Of a DNA stretch of 64,000 nucleotides, positions 22,901 to 33,445 are shown one piece after another (within the stretch, counting starts at the first letter, position 1; each line of letters starts with the position of its first letter). Location of the stretch: NCBI GenBank assembly GCA_945910005.1, contig OX246739.1, positions 40,753,625 through 40,817,624 of the forward strand. The letters are read 5' to 3'. A program made the position numbers and the translations under genes. The notes under the pieces were generated by a model. It was not told the origin of the DNA and did no database searches. It saw only the letters and a list, made by a program, of their open reading frames with translations. Source of the DNA: Isoperla grammatica. Taxonomy: Eukaryota > Arthropoda > Insecta > Plecoptera > Perlodidae.

Positions 22901-25900
22901 TGCCCCAGGCTCGCGTCCCATGGGAACAGAAGCCACAACCAGTCCTTTCCAGCCCTCCAGTTGGCAACCAGTTGGTCGCTTTCCATTTCAACAGCAAAGT
23001 TTCAATGAGGGTAAGCATAACTCTACATGAATAGATACATGGGTTTTCAGTTATCATGTGTTTTAACTTTTAAGACAAGAATCACTGGAACAGTTTTTTA
23101 ATTCATCCAGCTGGTTTAGGGTTGTGAAAAATCTTGCCGTGCTGCGGTAGGTAATAATTTTCCCTAACTTTATAGTAACAACACATTCAGCTCATTACAA
23201 ACGTGGTTCTATATATATAATAATGATTGTCTGTTGATTTGCAATTCTAGGCAATGACAGACAGAAATGTTCACAGATTGTTGCTCTAATTTAAAAAATT
23301 GTGATTGGTTATAACTAGGCCACAGGACCCGGATTCACAAGATGTTCTGAGTCTTTTCCTGGTCTTAACTCTGACCGGCCTAACTTTGGATCTTCTGTAA
23401 AACCAGACCCAGGTCACATAAAGAAGTTTCTATTTCCTGATAGGAACAAGGACACAATGAACATTCCAATAATATATTTTAATTTTAAAGTCTGTTTTCA
23501 GATATTTTCCTGTATGCACAAGAGGCATACATACACAGGTTCAAAGTTAGGCCGGTCTTAGACATAAGACCAAAAAACAACTTAAGAGTTAAGACCTCTT
23601 GTGAATCTGGGCCCAGGTGTTTAAGGCTTTTAAAGTGAGAAATAGGCATACAAATAGTACCTTCACCAAAAAGTACGTAAAAAAATAAAAAAGGACTATT
23701 CAAATTCCATTGCATTTTTCTTGTTTTAAGCAGGTAATGTTTCATTATGGCAATATATTTTCTTGCTGTAGGTCTATACTCGTTTCTCTTGTACATATGT
23801 CACCGCAAACACCGGCTAGCATTGCCTCGTCCCACTTCCCAAAGATATCCGACTCATGCAACGTTACAGTATTCTACAACTACTCTAGGTCTTGAGAGAG
23901 ATGTGAGTGCAAACAAATCCTAAATTAAACCTATGCTCAGCTCGATAATGTAGTAAGCTCGACAGTGTACTGACACTAGAGTGTTCTGCATCCGTTTTAG
24001 CAAAGTTAGTATATGAAAATAGTACAAGAATATCACGTTAAAAATGCAACCCTTAATTTTGTTTTCATGTATAGCCAGTATCATTCATTAGCCTGATTTT
24101 TGTTTTAGGAAATGACTTTGACTTCCGAGCCAGCAACTTTCGCGGTGGCGGTTTCCGTGGGCGAGGTGATGGCAGAGCTCCGTTCAATCCTCGTATGGGC
24201 ATGATAGCTGGACCTGGCAACATTCTGAAACCCCCCGGATCCATGGGACCCAACTCGTTCCCACGTATGGACAACACTTTCCCACCACAGAGTCGCTTTG
24301 ATCCTTTCCCCAACAGAAGTTTCCGGCCCAACTATGATCCGCGTGCCACCTTAGCTGGCTCGTGTGTTGAGGTAAGGAACAATACCTAAGAGCTTGACTC
24401 CTCTTTAAAATGTACTTGTATGGCAGTGCAACTTACAATACTGTATACGGTATCAGTCCCATATCACATTTTGTTGGTCAAAGACAGTTTGTCCTTGCCA
24501 CAATTATATATTATGAAAGGATCAAATTCCTATAACCTCTAGGGCTATTTGCACAAACCTGCAAACCTTATGTACAACATTGCCTGAATATTATGTTAAT
24601 TTAAACAACTTTTGGTTAGTCGACGTGTATTTTGTACGTTTTGACTGTGGAAAATGGGATATTTAATTAGATTATCAGTTGTTGGCATAAATATTGTTAA
24701 TTTGCGTGTTTTTCGTGGTTTTTATCACTAATTAAGCCACTTTTCACGTTGTTTGTTGTTTTAGCAAAAAATCGTGTTTTGTCGTTATTTAAAAACAGCT
24801 TGAGCTGAACCATCATGTCGAGAAAGCTTAAAATTTCAACAATCTAACTTAAAGTGTAGACATTCGTGTTATCGCGACGTGCGAAAAACAAATGCCTCTA
24901 CCCATAATGGTTCTTATACATGTTAAGGTGCAATCTTTATTAAGAAATGTTCTTTATTACAAAATAATAGTCTGGTCCGCAAGAGTTTGTTATAAAGAAG
25001 TTTCAGTTTCATTTCCTTTAAAAAACTTGCTTGGAAGAATTGAAGTTTACTATATTATAAATAAATACTGTACCCCCGCATTTCACCTCGGAATGCCTCG
25101 CAACTTTTCACGTAGGGCCTATGTCTAAACTCTAAAGGCATCGGAATTCAGATCGTTTTTGATAGTCTCATCCACGTTGTGTATTTGTTTGTAGGGGTTT
25201 ATTTTAATTTCCGTTATATTTCTTAAAGCAATCATTACTCATTACATGGTCCTACTTATTTGACATTTTCTCATTTGTAGATACGCAACATGCCTCTTGA
25301 TGTAGGGTATTCAGAACTGAGGAAGTTCTTTCAAGGCCTCTATGTATCAAACAATGCCATCAAGATGATTAATGATAATAAAGGATATCGGATCGGTAAG
25401 TAATTTCTTCTTTTTTTAGATGTCAACAGACAGTACTGGGTATCATTCAGGTTGTAACAATAAAGTGGTACAGTTATTCAGTTGACCTTGAGGTGCAAGT
25501 ACTTGACTCAAAGTAGGCCTACTACTTGCATATTCAAATAACTGGTGAAGAAATTGACCGAAGTGTCACGTGTAAAAGTTACATACTAACTGGAAAAGCT
25601 TGTAGGAAAAATTAAAAGTAAACATTAGTTTGTGTCTTGAAAATATAAATGAAATGTTGTTTTGTTGTGTTGTGTTGACAGGCATGGCATACATGCGGTT
25701 TGCAAACCCTGAAGCAAAGGACCGAGCAATTAAGCACACAGGCAAGACAATACGGGGCTCGGTGATAGAAGTTCTTCACGTAGATGATGAGATCTTTGAC
25801 AAGGCAGTGGATAATTTCCGACCAGATAAAGACATTATTAGTGAGAAAAAGAATGACATCGGTCAGGAAGACACTTCTTGTCTTTTCATACAGGTCAGTA

Positions 25901-28900
25901 TGAGAAGAGGTTGATATTTCAGTGTTCCTCCCTTCCTATGACCCATAAGAGTTGTTGTTTTCTCACAAGAGTTTTTTTACACCCTCTTATACCTTCAAAC
26001 ATAGAATACTACCAATTTACTTCTATTGGCTACCTAATTATGTCAGTATCACTTTTTGTTTAGGACTTACCACCATATGCTAAAGAGAGTGACATCTACA
26101 AACTGTTCCCTGACATGACAGTTGCTGACATCGTTTTAATGAATAAAGACAAACAGTATGTTGCTTATGTGAAATTCTTGAGGCCTGAGGAAGCCAAGAA
26201 GGCATTGTACGTGAGCCTCAAGCCCACAATAGGGCACAAAGCTGTTGCTCTGTCACTTTGTGCCAAGCAGCTGTTTCTTCAGGCTAAACAAGTTATGGAA
26301 GGTAAGAAAATACTTTCATTGTTTCCTGTGAGCTTAGTGTTTTATTGGTCACTTGATTATAGTATATGTTAAATGTAGTTACTAGGAAAACATTATATAT
26401 GTGAAGTAAAATATAGGGTATATAAAATGAGTTTTGAGGACGAATAAAAAACGGGTATTTTTGTGGGGGAGTATCTGCTATGGAGTGCACATCAGTTGTG
26501 ACTGATGTGACTACCTTCTTTAGTATTTTTGGATATTTGGGAGGGAATGCCCCAGAAATGTCAAAAAAAACTCAATCATAGCATTCACTTTGAGAAAAAC
26601 ATTGGAAAACAACGTATAAAAAAGGGAAACAATCTTGTTGTACCTACCCACAGATATTATGTATTATTTAAAAATTAAAAGACATTACATTTTACGTCAA
26701 AGTGTTACTTAATACACATTTACTTTTCTGTTTTAGCTGGTAAGAAACCGGCTTCAGTGAACGGTTCACCTGCCAAAGAGCCAAATAATTCGGAAGACGT
26801 TTCAATAATTGAAATCTGCAGTAAACCGGACCCAGTTCCTGCTCCAGAATCCCGATCTCAAGTTCCCGCCAAGGATTCTCAGGGTCGCCCAGAAGAGCTA
26901 TCCGACACTCGGCGCCGGCCAACAGATACTAACACAGATCCCCGAAGTCGGCCTAATGAAGTCTCTGAACCCCGAGAGACTGCGATGGAAGTTGTGGAGA
27001 AGCCCAGCCAACCCTCGGAGTCGGCTGATCCTCGAACGCGTACAATGGACAACTCCGATCCTCGAAGCCAATCTACTTTAGGTGCCGATCATCGTGGATC
27101 CGTCGATCATCGAAATCGACCTGTGGACATTCAAGATCACCGTAGTAGGGCCATGGAAGCCTTAGATCATCGAGGTAGACCTATGGACATTTCAGACCAC
27201 CGAGGCAGACCTATGGAAATGCCAGACCATCGAAGTAGATCGATGGAGATACCGGATCATCGTGTTAGACCTATGGACATACCAGATCATCGAGGTAGAC
27301 CGATGGATATACCAGAACACAGAGGGAGGCCCATGGATATTTCAGATCATCGGGGTAGGCCCATGGATATGGTAGACCACCGAGCACTCGACCACAGGAA
27401 CCCGATCCTGGAATCTCGCGGAGGCCTCCTCGACCACCGAGAAGCCCTGGACCACAGAGGTCTCCATCCGGACTGTGTACTGCTCAAGGGTCTTCCGTTC
27501 CAGGCTAAAGACAGGGACATCCTGGACTTCTTTTCGGACGTAGGACTGGTCCCGATGCGGATACACATGATGTTGGACAGCTATCAGAAGCCGACAGGGG
27601 ACGCGTACTGCGAGTTCCAAACACCCGAGGAAGCGATGCGAGCTACTGGCAAGAACAACACATTGCTTGGAAAGCACGAGGTAAGAACCCTATCTCCATC
27701 TATTGTTGTTTTTATCATCTTGACTGGAAGTTGCTCCATCACCAAATGTGTCCACAGGTTGTTGTGCAGCCCGTATTGCGAGCCGAGATGCACGAGGTGC
27801 TAGGCTTTGGTCTGCCCGACATGGATATGGGTCCTCCTCTTCGAAGCCACTTCCCTCCAGTCGGACGATTCCCTCCTAACCGGACTCTGTTGGGAAATCC
27901 TCGGATGCCACTAATGGGAGGCAGGGGGCCTATGGGGCACCCTATGGGACCTCCCAAGGATTCTGCTCCTGTTGAGGGATTTGGGAAACCAGGCTGTGTG
28001 TTGGCAATGGAGAACATCCCATTCCGTGTCGAGGGTAGGCATTTCCATTCTAAACACAGATTTAATTATTACTAAATGTTAAAATTTTCTTATCTTTCTT
28101 CCAAATAGGCCTAATATGTATTTTTTTACATGTGTAGGCCTACATTGTTAAAGAATAGTATATCGTTACTCTTTAGCCTTTATTCTTGTCAGGTTTATGC
28201 GGAAATAATTTTATAGGCAGAGTGTTTTCTAGTCTTACAGATTTTTCTAGTCTTACAGGTTAATATTTAAGAAAGTGAACGAACCTATTTGTAGAGGTAA
28301 TAAAGTGGTGGCACATATCACCAACTCTTCAACTAAAATCTAGTTTTAGAAGTACTTGAAGTACAAGAATACACGTGTATCTATGTATATGCATGATGTT
28401 GAATGCTTTTCTATCGATTTTATGGAAATAAAATGGCAGTGATTTTTTATACATTTGGATTCAAAATAACTAGATTAATATTTCTGTTATAAGTGGGAGA
28501 TTGACTAGTAATTCTACCCGTAATTAGGATTGACCAAAGGCCCATTCATTAATCATACTACAGTACAACTTTGATATAACATTGCTGAAGGAAATAGGTA
28601 CTGGTGACATTGTCGAAGTTTTACCAAGAGGGACGTTGTATCAAACTCCAAAAATAACTGGTTTATGGCTTAGTTCGAAGTAAGTGCACTTTATTGGGTA
28701 ATATCAATAATGAAGGGAATGAAATAGTGGCAGATTAGATTTGTTGCACATTATTACCTACAATAGACCTAGATCTATATTCTGTTATTTCAAGATTTAA
28801 AAAAAATGACACTACACATAATACATTTTGCATAATAAAATGCAACCAATCTGAACCCTGATCATTAACACGTGACAGTTCTTAAAACATCGGTGACTGA

Positions 28901-31900
28901 TAATGGAATCAAGCAATGAATGACCACCACCCATGATACACAAGGTTGGGGTGTGGAGATACATGCCAATTAATACTATTATTATGAAATTGCACTTTGT
29001 TAATACATTAAAATCCCAGCCGGCCACTCACTTTGCAGTAATCACGTCAAGACAAGATATAAATTGTATGAGCATATTATGTTTCAATAGTAGGCTATTG
29101 GACAATAAATCAAGGCAACTGTACTTGATTTCTCACGTTGTAAGCTGTTCAGTGATATAATACCTATCAAATTATTACACATGATGTGATACCGCTGAAC
29201 GCTGCAGCTATAGAGCCGAGGAGATGGAAGGTCACCGCCCGGCTTGAAGCCATGAGCAAGAGTGAGATGGACTGCAGCAGAACAGTTGCGTACACATTAT
29301 CCATCGGCGGCCGACAGGAGGTGGACCACTAGTGCCATGGTAGCCTCCATGGTTACGGAACACTCGGCCTGTAAAATCACTTTCAATTACGTATGAAAGC
29401 AGACTCGAAAGCGGAATGAAATCATAAATAAAAATGAAGTCTATACATAGTTTAAATGAAAATGTATGTTCATTAGACTGATGAGTGGCACAATATAGAA
29501 CATTATATAATGTAAATAAAAGTTCCCAGTTTACCTATTGCTAGTTGAGTGATTACTTGTATGTGATTTCAAGTGATTCACATAAATAGCACAGCATTAA
29601 CAAACATATATATAGTGCAACCTACATCTGCGAACAAACAAACCATGTTTTCGATTTTAGACAACTGAAAACTCATACTTGTTTTAATTCATCTTGCAAC
29701 CGAAAGAATGAAAAAATACTAGATGGCAATGATTTGAGAAAAAGATCTTAAAATAGAGATGATAAACAACAACATTGATTCAGTCAACACAACCTTTCAC
29801 ATTAAGTGGATTCAGACCTGAGCTTGATCTACCATGTATTGGCCCAAATATAGCACCACCTCAAATATAACTCAACCCTATTTTTGTAATAACAATTTCA
29901 AGAAAACTGTTTACTTCTCTCACCAACTCAATGTCCTTGAATCTTATGGTGTCACGGGATATCGGGTAACCTTCAGCACGTTTTTTTTTATGTAGCGGGC
30001 GACATGATTTTCAAGCTCTTCAAAGCATCGTTTCATTGGCCCACGGAACACTTAACTTGTTGAATGGTCCAACATTTTGTATTTCTCAAGTTGCTTGATT
30101 GCTAAAGCCAAATGCTGAACTGCGGGATGACAAGCTGTGTTGTTTGCACAGCTCAGTGTTCGAGACACAACTGAGATGGCCTAGAAACACGAGTTAATGC
30201 AAGGCTGGCTATCTTGGGTGGAGTTACGTGCATTTTTAATACAAAGTGTAGCGCAAGTACTTCAAATGCTAGACCATGAATATAACGCGACTGCTATTTG
30301 GGGGAAATATCATGTTATATTTGGCCCAGTATGGTAAAACTAGGTTAGTTGAGGGTGTGAGATGTGAAGTGATTTTGAAAAGTCTGTCATGTACTCTTCA
30401 ACGTTTCATGTGCCCTAAACCGAAAGACGTGGTAAAAGGGTCAACAAACGGGATTGAAAGAAGAGATCGCCCAAGTTAAGTAGTGTGGTCAAGTAGGACC
30501 AGGATTATATAGGAGAAATATATCATTCAAGGACATTCACAAAGTTCCTCGCCATTTTTGTAAGCAAAAAATAAATTGGATTGCGTCCCTTAAATTCTAA
30601 ACTTGACATATAACGCAAAACTAAGACATCTTCCAGAAATTAATACTGAATCTCGGATACATACAACAGATTATTAAAAAATGAAATACTGTACTGTATA
30701 TTGGTACTTAAATAAATATCTTATTTAAATGTGTATGACGTGATACTTCATTAATAATTAACATTAATGGTGTTCACTTTTATATTTTCTAAAGAAACAC
30801 TCTCGTGTGTGGATTTGTTGTGAAATCCAGAAACTAAAAAAAAAACGACAGGCCTGCATGTGAAAATGTGCATTATCCAGACATTAAATTGCCAGTCCCG
30901 GAGGTATGGGAATCAAGGCGCCCTCCCGGCAAGTGGCAGACCTGGGTTCGATTGTTTTTTAATTTCTGAATACATATAACAATTAATTTGGTTGTTGAGT
31001 GATGGTTTTTGGATCCAACAACTTACATTCAGAGTATGGAAACTGATGAATTTTAGATTGACAAGGTACAAAATGATCAAGAGATACGATCTGACTCGAT
31101 GTCCCTATCCTGACTACTCGAGTCAGTTAGGGACACAAACTATGTAAACTAAACTAGATATGTTTGTATACAAACAAATACACAAGGTACTGTTGGGTCA
31201 CCAGTGACAGGTGAGGTACAAATTATGAAGGGGAGTGGGCCATCACTTAAAATATGTGGTAACTAGTACATGACGTTTATAGAATACAAAATCCAGTAAG
31301 TACATACTAAATAGGAGAGCACCTGTAATAGTCGGTAACACGTTCCATCATTTTCTATATTTCCAGCCAAGAATTCATCCACTGTATAAAATGCACCTAT
31401 TAGTAAATAACTAAATAATACTAAATATGATTTTATTTCATGTAGCTGCTAAATGGTATACTGTAGCTTGCAAATGTGTTATTTTTCCTGGAAGACCAAA
31501 TTGTATACCAGTAAATAATCTGCTAGCATTTGTTGGCATGTCTGGTAGGGACGTTGAAGTCGTCTTTTTGTCGGGTGTTGTGTATATGGATTGAAGAACT
31601 TATAGTTATTTGAGCTCAATTTTTATGATTAATGCAAGCACTTCATAAGTAAATAAGCTAGTAGTGATTTGATTTGTCCAATGATTTTTATTGACTAAGC
31701 ACAAGTTTCTACACTTAAATATGTTTCACATAGGCTAAGATGATAATATTTCATGAAACAATAACCTATTAGAAACTACTTGCTAATATTATTGGCATTG
31801 TTGAATTTTAAATAACATCTGCTGTCACAAAAACGCTTAATTTGAATTTAATCATAATGCCAATGTGTAACAAATTGTTCATTAGCTGCACATTTACACT

Positions 31901-32461
31901 GACAATTAAAAAGACGACGATCACACGAGATGACGAGATTTCAATTATAGTACGTACTAGTACTTATATTTTCTTTTAAAGCTCAGTAATTAGTGTGAAC
32001 ATTTTTATAAACTTCAAGTTATTAATTCAATACAAGGCCTATAACTATTCTATTATAGTACATATATTTAACTTAAAAAAATAAAACATTATACATCCGT
32101 ATTTACCAAAGCTTCTCACGATTTCCCATTATTTTCTTCTACAGTACTAGGAGAAACTTCTAAAAAGAAATCGAGAAATTTACATCACTACAGTCTTGAC
32201 ATAAAATGATAGTTAATTTATTAAAGATCAACATAACTTACAGTTTCGATAATATTTATGTGATTAGTTGAAGAGATCCTGGAATACTTCCGAGGCTTTG
32301 AGGTGACGCGTGAGAACATTATCCGGCGCTTCAACGACCAGGGTATGGCAACTGGCGATGCACGAGTTTCCTTTGCAACGCCGGCAGAGGCCCAGAGGGC
32401 AGCCCGTGAACTTCGAGGCGGCAAGATTCGCAACAGACCCATCTTCGTCAACCTCGTATAA
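10794..32461 (+). CDS. RBM12: RBM12-like multi-RRM RNA-binding protein, complete CDS in 13 exons
   Basis: Coding exons: 10794-10936, 14621-14820, 20010-20181, 21687-21848, 22262-22493, 22833-23010, 24109-24371, 25281-25395, 25682-25893, 26064-26301, 26737-27680, 27758-28034 and 32268-32461. Every junction has GT-AG and matching phase. The total is 3330 nt (1109 aa plus TAA). Seen: RRM1 (residues ~3-80, opening MSVIIRLQNLP), Val/Pro-rich linker (~115-145), Arg/Ser/Asp-rich tract (~146-230), FRGGGFRGRG patch (exon 7), RRM2 (~447-522), RRM3 (~554-632), eight decapeptides (772-851), RRM4 (884-960) and RRM5 (~1031-1109). Known of the family: RBM12 (SWAN) proteins are nuclear RNA-binding proteins with hnRNP F/H-like RRMs and proline- or glycine-rich linkers. 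Vertebrate RBM12 is about 930 aa. The exact RNA targets cannot be read from the sequence. The start is the ATG 14 nt inside an exon whose acceptor is at 10780, so an upstream non-coding exon is expected. The RS-like tract suggests nuclear speckle or splicing association (inference). Confidence 0.95.
11644..12350. mobile_element. hAT-type element, 707 bp, with 8-bp target duplication, in RBM12 intron 1
   Basis: Ends CAGTGGTGTAGTG and CACTACACCACTG are inverted. ATACATAT flanks both sides (11636-11643 and 12351-12358). The open frames within are short and unrelated to transposase. A diverged relative begins at 49205. Confidence 0.92.
13406..13602. repeat. Paired CA/TA microsatellites
   Basis: A (CA)n-(TA)n run at 13406-13453 and a TG/TA run at 13581-13602, each followed by TAATTGG, bracket a 127-bp segment. 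This suggests a local duplication or a short element with microsatellite-like ends. It lies in RBM12 intron 1. Confidence 0.75.
14621..14820 (+). CDS. RBM12: RBM12 coding exon 2 (second half of RRM1)
   Basis: It runs from the acceptor TTGTAG to the donor gtacga. It encodes TDEDARQAML through LMLSSRTEMQKVIEQ, the family's conserved end of RRM1, then enters a Pro-rich linker. It is strikingly GC-rich against the AT-rich introns. The first C completes a Ser codon from exon 1. Confidence 0.92.
15131..15401. repeat. Tandem duplication of ~140 bp in RBM12 intron 2
   Basis: 15131-15271 and 15275-15401 share AACAAATTATCTGAG, TTAGGTCATAG/TTGGTCATAGA, AAAATGCA-TTTCTTGAA and GGGGTGGTC-AACC. The second unit is interrupted at its end by the small element at 15402. 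Confidence 0.75.
15402..15480. mobile_element. Tiny MITE copy 1 (79 bp) with 9-bp target duplication
   Basis: It starts CAAGGTCCACTAGAT and ends ATCCAGTAGACGTT, imperfectly inverted. GGTCCAACC flanks it (15393-15401 and 15481-15489). One G is ambiguous, so the duplication is 8 or 9 bp. The neighbouring duplicate (15237-15250) keeps the unfilled site GGTCTAACCAACC. Confidence 0.85.
16680..17044. mobile_element. MITE with ~30-bp TIRs at TTAA/TA target
   Basis: GAGCGAAGGGTACATCTACG at the left is mirrored by CGTAGAGGTACCCTTCGCTC at the right. TTAA lies on both sides (16676-16679 and 17045-17048). It can be read as TTAA (piggyBac-type) or as TA plus AGAGCG ends (Tc1/mariner-type). The interior is AT-rich and non-coding. 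Confidence 0.8.
17284..18790. repeat. Complex dispersed repeat with internal ~315-bp tandem units (copy 1)
   Basis: Units starting near 17284 and 17599 repeat CTCTTATGGCAC, GCGGTCGAAC, AAATTTGGACCA and GGCGGC-AAATGTG, with a third partial unit near 17915. 17599-18790, less the insertion at 18253-18710, is the reverse-complement relative of 62609-63440. Confidence 0.88.
18253..18710. mobile_element. CACTA-type MITE, 458 bp, 3-bp target duplication
   Basis: Ends CACTACGTTTATCAGG and CCTGATAAACGTAGTG are exact inverted 16-mers. ATT flanks both sides. The second copy of the host repeat (62609-63440, opposite strand) has the uninterrupted site GCATTGAAAAC. Terminal CACTA and a 3-bp duplication are hallmarks of the CACTA (EnSpm/CMC) superfamily. 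The interior is rich in AAACCGGTTTAA-like palindromes and has no transposase. Confidence 0.92.
18821..18902. mobile_element. Tiny MITE copy 2 (82 bp) with 9-bp target duplication
   Basis: It starts CAAGGATTACTCC and ends GTAGACCTTG. The hairpin module TACTCCACTAGGAGTAAATC occurs twice inside, so this copy may be a right-end dimer. GCTGAATTG flanks both sides (18812-18820 and 18903-18911). Confidence 0.88.
20010..20181 (+). CDS. RBM12: RBM12 coding exon 3 (Val/Pro-rich linker and start of RS-like tract)
   Basis: It follows the acceptor CCACAG. It encodes repeated VAPVV/VPV units, then KQPERRDSKEKRDRRDRSRSRDRS. The donor is gtattg. A dispersed repeat begins only ~45 bp downstream in the intron. 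Confidence 0.88.
20227..20885. repeat. Dispersed repeat family R1, copy 1 (RBM12 intron 3)
   Basis: It begins GCATGAATTTTCTACAGCTC and ends near AATCCTAATCTAGTAAAAT. It shares GTGACGTATGCCCCGT and GAAACTTTCAGCTCGTTTTT with the copy at 44208, and weaker similarity with 34985-35715. There is no coding capacity and the class is unknown. Confidence 0.8.
20970..21404. mobile_element. MITE with GCCCATATCACA termini at TA, 435 bp
   Basis: Left GCCCATATCACACTA and right TAATGTGATATGGCC are inverted. TA flanks both ends. The interior repeats AATCGTAGACTGG and CAATTGCAATCG on both strands. It lies in RBM12 intron 3. Confidence 0.7.
21687..21848 (+). CDS. RBM12: RBM12 coding exon 4 (Arg/Asp/Ser-rich tract)
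   Basis: The exon is 162 nt and has no ATG-initiated frame of its own, so it is easy to miss. Read in the phase inherited from exon 3 it is almost entirely R, D, S and K (RDRSRSRDRRRRRSRDRS and onward). It lies between TTTCCAG and gtaggc. Open frames on the opposite strand here are mirror images of the RD repeats. Confidence 0.88.
22262..22493 (+). CDS. RBM12: RBM12 coding exon 5
   Basis: It follows the acceptor TTCCCCAG. It encodes RDSHGSRRTSLNKDERGG, then a Pro-rich linker with VWEVPLSGNAIPGKPMPG. The donor is gtattt after GTACAG, and it ends in phase 0. No folded domain is recognised. Confidence 0.87.
22833..23010 (+). CDS. RBM12: RBM12 coding exon 6 (linker)
   Basis: It runs from TTTGTCAG to gtaagc. 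It encodes a low-complexity linker with SRGDMDGRRIMGSGPF and a Gln-rich end. The protein frame continues exactly into exon 7. Confidence 0.87.
23332..23620. mobile_element. MITE with GGATTCACAAGA-type termini
   Basis: Left GGACCCGGATTCACAAGATG and right CTCTTGTGAATCTGGGCCC are inverted, and internal TAACTTTG/AAAGTTAGGCCGGTCTTA segments are also mirrored. No clear target duplication was found. It lies in RBM12 intron 6. Confidence 0.65.
24109..24371 (+). CDS. RBM12: RBM12 coding exon 7 (RGG patch, entry to RRM2)
   Basis: It runs from TTTTAG to gtaagg. It encodes DFDFRASNFRGGGFRGRGDG, an RGG-type RNA-binding or methylation patch, then a Pro/Asn/Phe-rich linker. SCVE at the end is the first strand of RRM2. 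Confidence 0.9.
25281..25395 (+). CDS. RBM12: RBM12 coding exon 8 (first half of RRM2)
   Basis: The exon begins IRNMPLDVGYSELRKFFQG, the RNP2-like strand and first helix of an RRM of the hnRNP F/H type. The acceptor is TTTGTAG, the donor is gtaagt, and one base is carried over. Confidence 0.92.
25682..25893 (+). CDS. RBM12: RBM12 coding exon 9 (second half of RRM2)
   Basis: It runs from TTGACAG to gtcagt. It encodes GMAYMRFANPEAKDRAIK (RNP1-like strand and second helix), an acidic linker, then SCLFIQ opening RRM3. Confidence 0.92.
26064..26301 (+). CDS. RBM12: RBM12 coding exon 10 (RRM3)
   Basis: It runs from TTGTTTAG to gtaaga. It encodes DLPPYAKESDIYKLFPDM and YVAYVKFLRPEEAKKAL, which are the halves of RRM3. 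It ends in phase 1. Confidence 0.92.
26737..27680 (+). CDS. RBM12: RBM12 coding exon 11 (disordered region, decapeptide repeats, RRM4)
   Basis: At 944 nt this is the largest exon. It runs from TTTTAG to gtaaga. It holds a polar, Pro/Glu/Arg-rich disordered stretch, eight tandem decapeptides at 27135-27374, and RRM4 starting CVLLKGLPFQAKDRDIL with DAYCEFQTPEEA as its RNP1-like strand. Confidence 0.94.
27135..27374 (+). repeat. Coding minisatellite: eight 30-bp units (DHRGRPMDIP-type decapeptide)
   Basis: Eight perfectly phased 30-bp units encode residues 772-851. Each begins DHR or EHR, then mostly GRPM and a D/E-I-P/S ending. Degenerate relatives (DPRSRPNEV, DHRNRPVDIQ) precede the array, so the whole disordered region may have grown by unit duplication. 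Synonymous differences between units show that the array is not brand new. Confidence 0.95.
27758..28034 (+). CDS. RBM12: RBM12 coding exon 12 (end of RRM4, Gly/Met/Pro linker, start of RRM5)
   Basis: It follows a 77-bp intron with acceptor TCCACAG. It finishes RRM4 (VVVQPVLRAEM), runs through a Met/Pro/Gly-rich linker, then CVLAMENIPFRVE opens RRM5. The donor is gtaggc. Confidence 0.92.
28035..32267. other. RBM12 last intron (4.2 kb)
   Basis: AT-rich. It holds a half-like terminal repeat near 28560 (ACAGTACAACTTTGATATAAC), a SINE-like piece at 30795-30975 and a 14-bp-arm hairpin at 31101-31134. No exon is seen. Confidence 0.6.
30795..30975 (+). repeat. SINE-like fragment with tRNA-type B box
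   Basis: GGCAGACCTGGGTTCGATTG contains a tRNA promoter B-box-like sequence (30945-30955), followed by a T-rich tail. Related pieces occur at 51786-52070. No intact tRNA cloverleaf is present. Confidence 0.55.
32268..32461 (+). CDS. RBM12: RBM12 terminal coding exon (end of RRM5 and stop)
   Basis: Acceptor TGATTAG follows a 4.2-kb intron. It encodes VEEILEYFRGFEVTRENI, ATGDARVSFATPAEAQRAA and the end IFVNLV, then TAA at 32459-32461. This aligns with the conserved C-terminal RRM of RBM12 (DEILDFF-GY, PTGEAMVAF). Confidence 0.94.
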
Positions 32462-32548
32462 GAAACTCGGCGAGTGTTGTGGATGCTGGAGACATTTTCA
32501 TCATAGTTTATATATAACTAACGATTGTCTTTCGGGGTATAGAACAGA

Positions 32549-32610
32549 AATAAATTACTACCTTGTTTCTTAGTACTGTATGTATGTGTTCAGTTATCAA
32601 TAGGAATAAA
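32549..32610 (+). promoter_or_regulatory. RBM12 polyadenylation signals
   Basis: Two canonical AATAAA hexamers lie at 32549-32554 and 32605-32610, 88 and 144 nt after the stop. Either would give a short 3' UTR. The cleavage site itself cannot be read. Confidence 0.6.
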
Positions 32611-33445
32611 TTTGAGCTCATTAAATTGATAGTATTTTGTTATGGCTTGCAACAATTGGCAATGTCACATAATCAAATGTATTTTTTTGAGTGTGTTTTT
32701 CAATGAATCTGCCATTCAGCTGTAAGCTGAGCATGCTTGGCTTGTGGATGCCAACAGGATAAAGAGCACTTTCTGAGCAGAGCAGCCAGAAATTCGTACA
32801 GTATTGCATTGGCAATAACATCACCATTAGGATTACTTTATAGTATGTTGTAAAGAAGTATGAATGTATTATTTGTTGTTAAATAATCTTGATGTTCCAT
32901 CTAATTGCCAAACATTGCTTACAAAGAAATATGTTTGACAGATGCCACCTTTGATTAGTTCTGTTGGTTTGAAGAGAAATATTAAGCGCGACGAGCTAGC
33001 TCTGTCGATCTAATTGGGACTAAAAGTCACTATGCGAGCATGGTGAAATCATGTTCGGATACATTAAAAGACACACTCTTTGTTGATTTGGCAGCCGTTG
33101 CCATTGTGATAATGAAGTTAAATACATTGTACATACAAGAGCAGTAGTATTCCATGGAATTCATAATCATTGCTACACCTTCAGATATAATTAATATAAT
33201 TAATAAAAAAACAATTGAGGTTGCTATTGAATGTCAATGTCGATCTGCACCATATTAGTTACGACATAACGAGGTTCCTTAATCCTCGGACATATCATGT
33301 TGTGGTTCAGACTTATTTTGGTCAATATACTTTAAACGATTTCTATTAATTGAATACCGTAATTGCAAATCAGTTTTACAATTGAACTGGACAGACAAAT
33401 TAAATTGTAACTCTTAGACTGAAGTTGCATTCGCCTATCATATTA

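Noticed and set aside
27135..27374. CRISPR-like or satellite repeat
   Set aside because: The 30-bp periodicity has no spacers and is in frame within a coding exon.
26757..27803. Reading exon 11 of RBM12 as a stand-alone 348-residue gene
   Set aside because: The frame is entered through a splice acceptor at 26736 and must leave at the donor at 27681. Reading on translates intron sequence and stops without completing RRM4.
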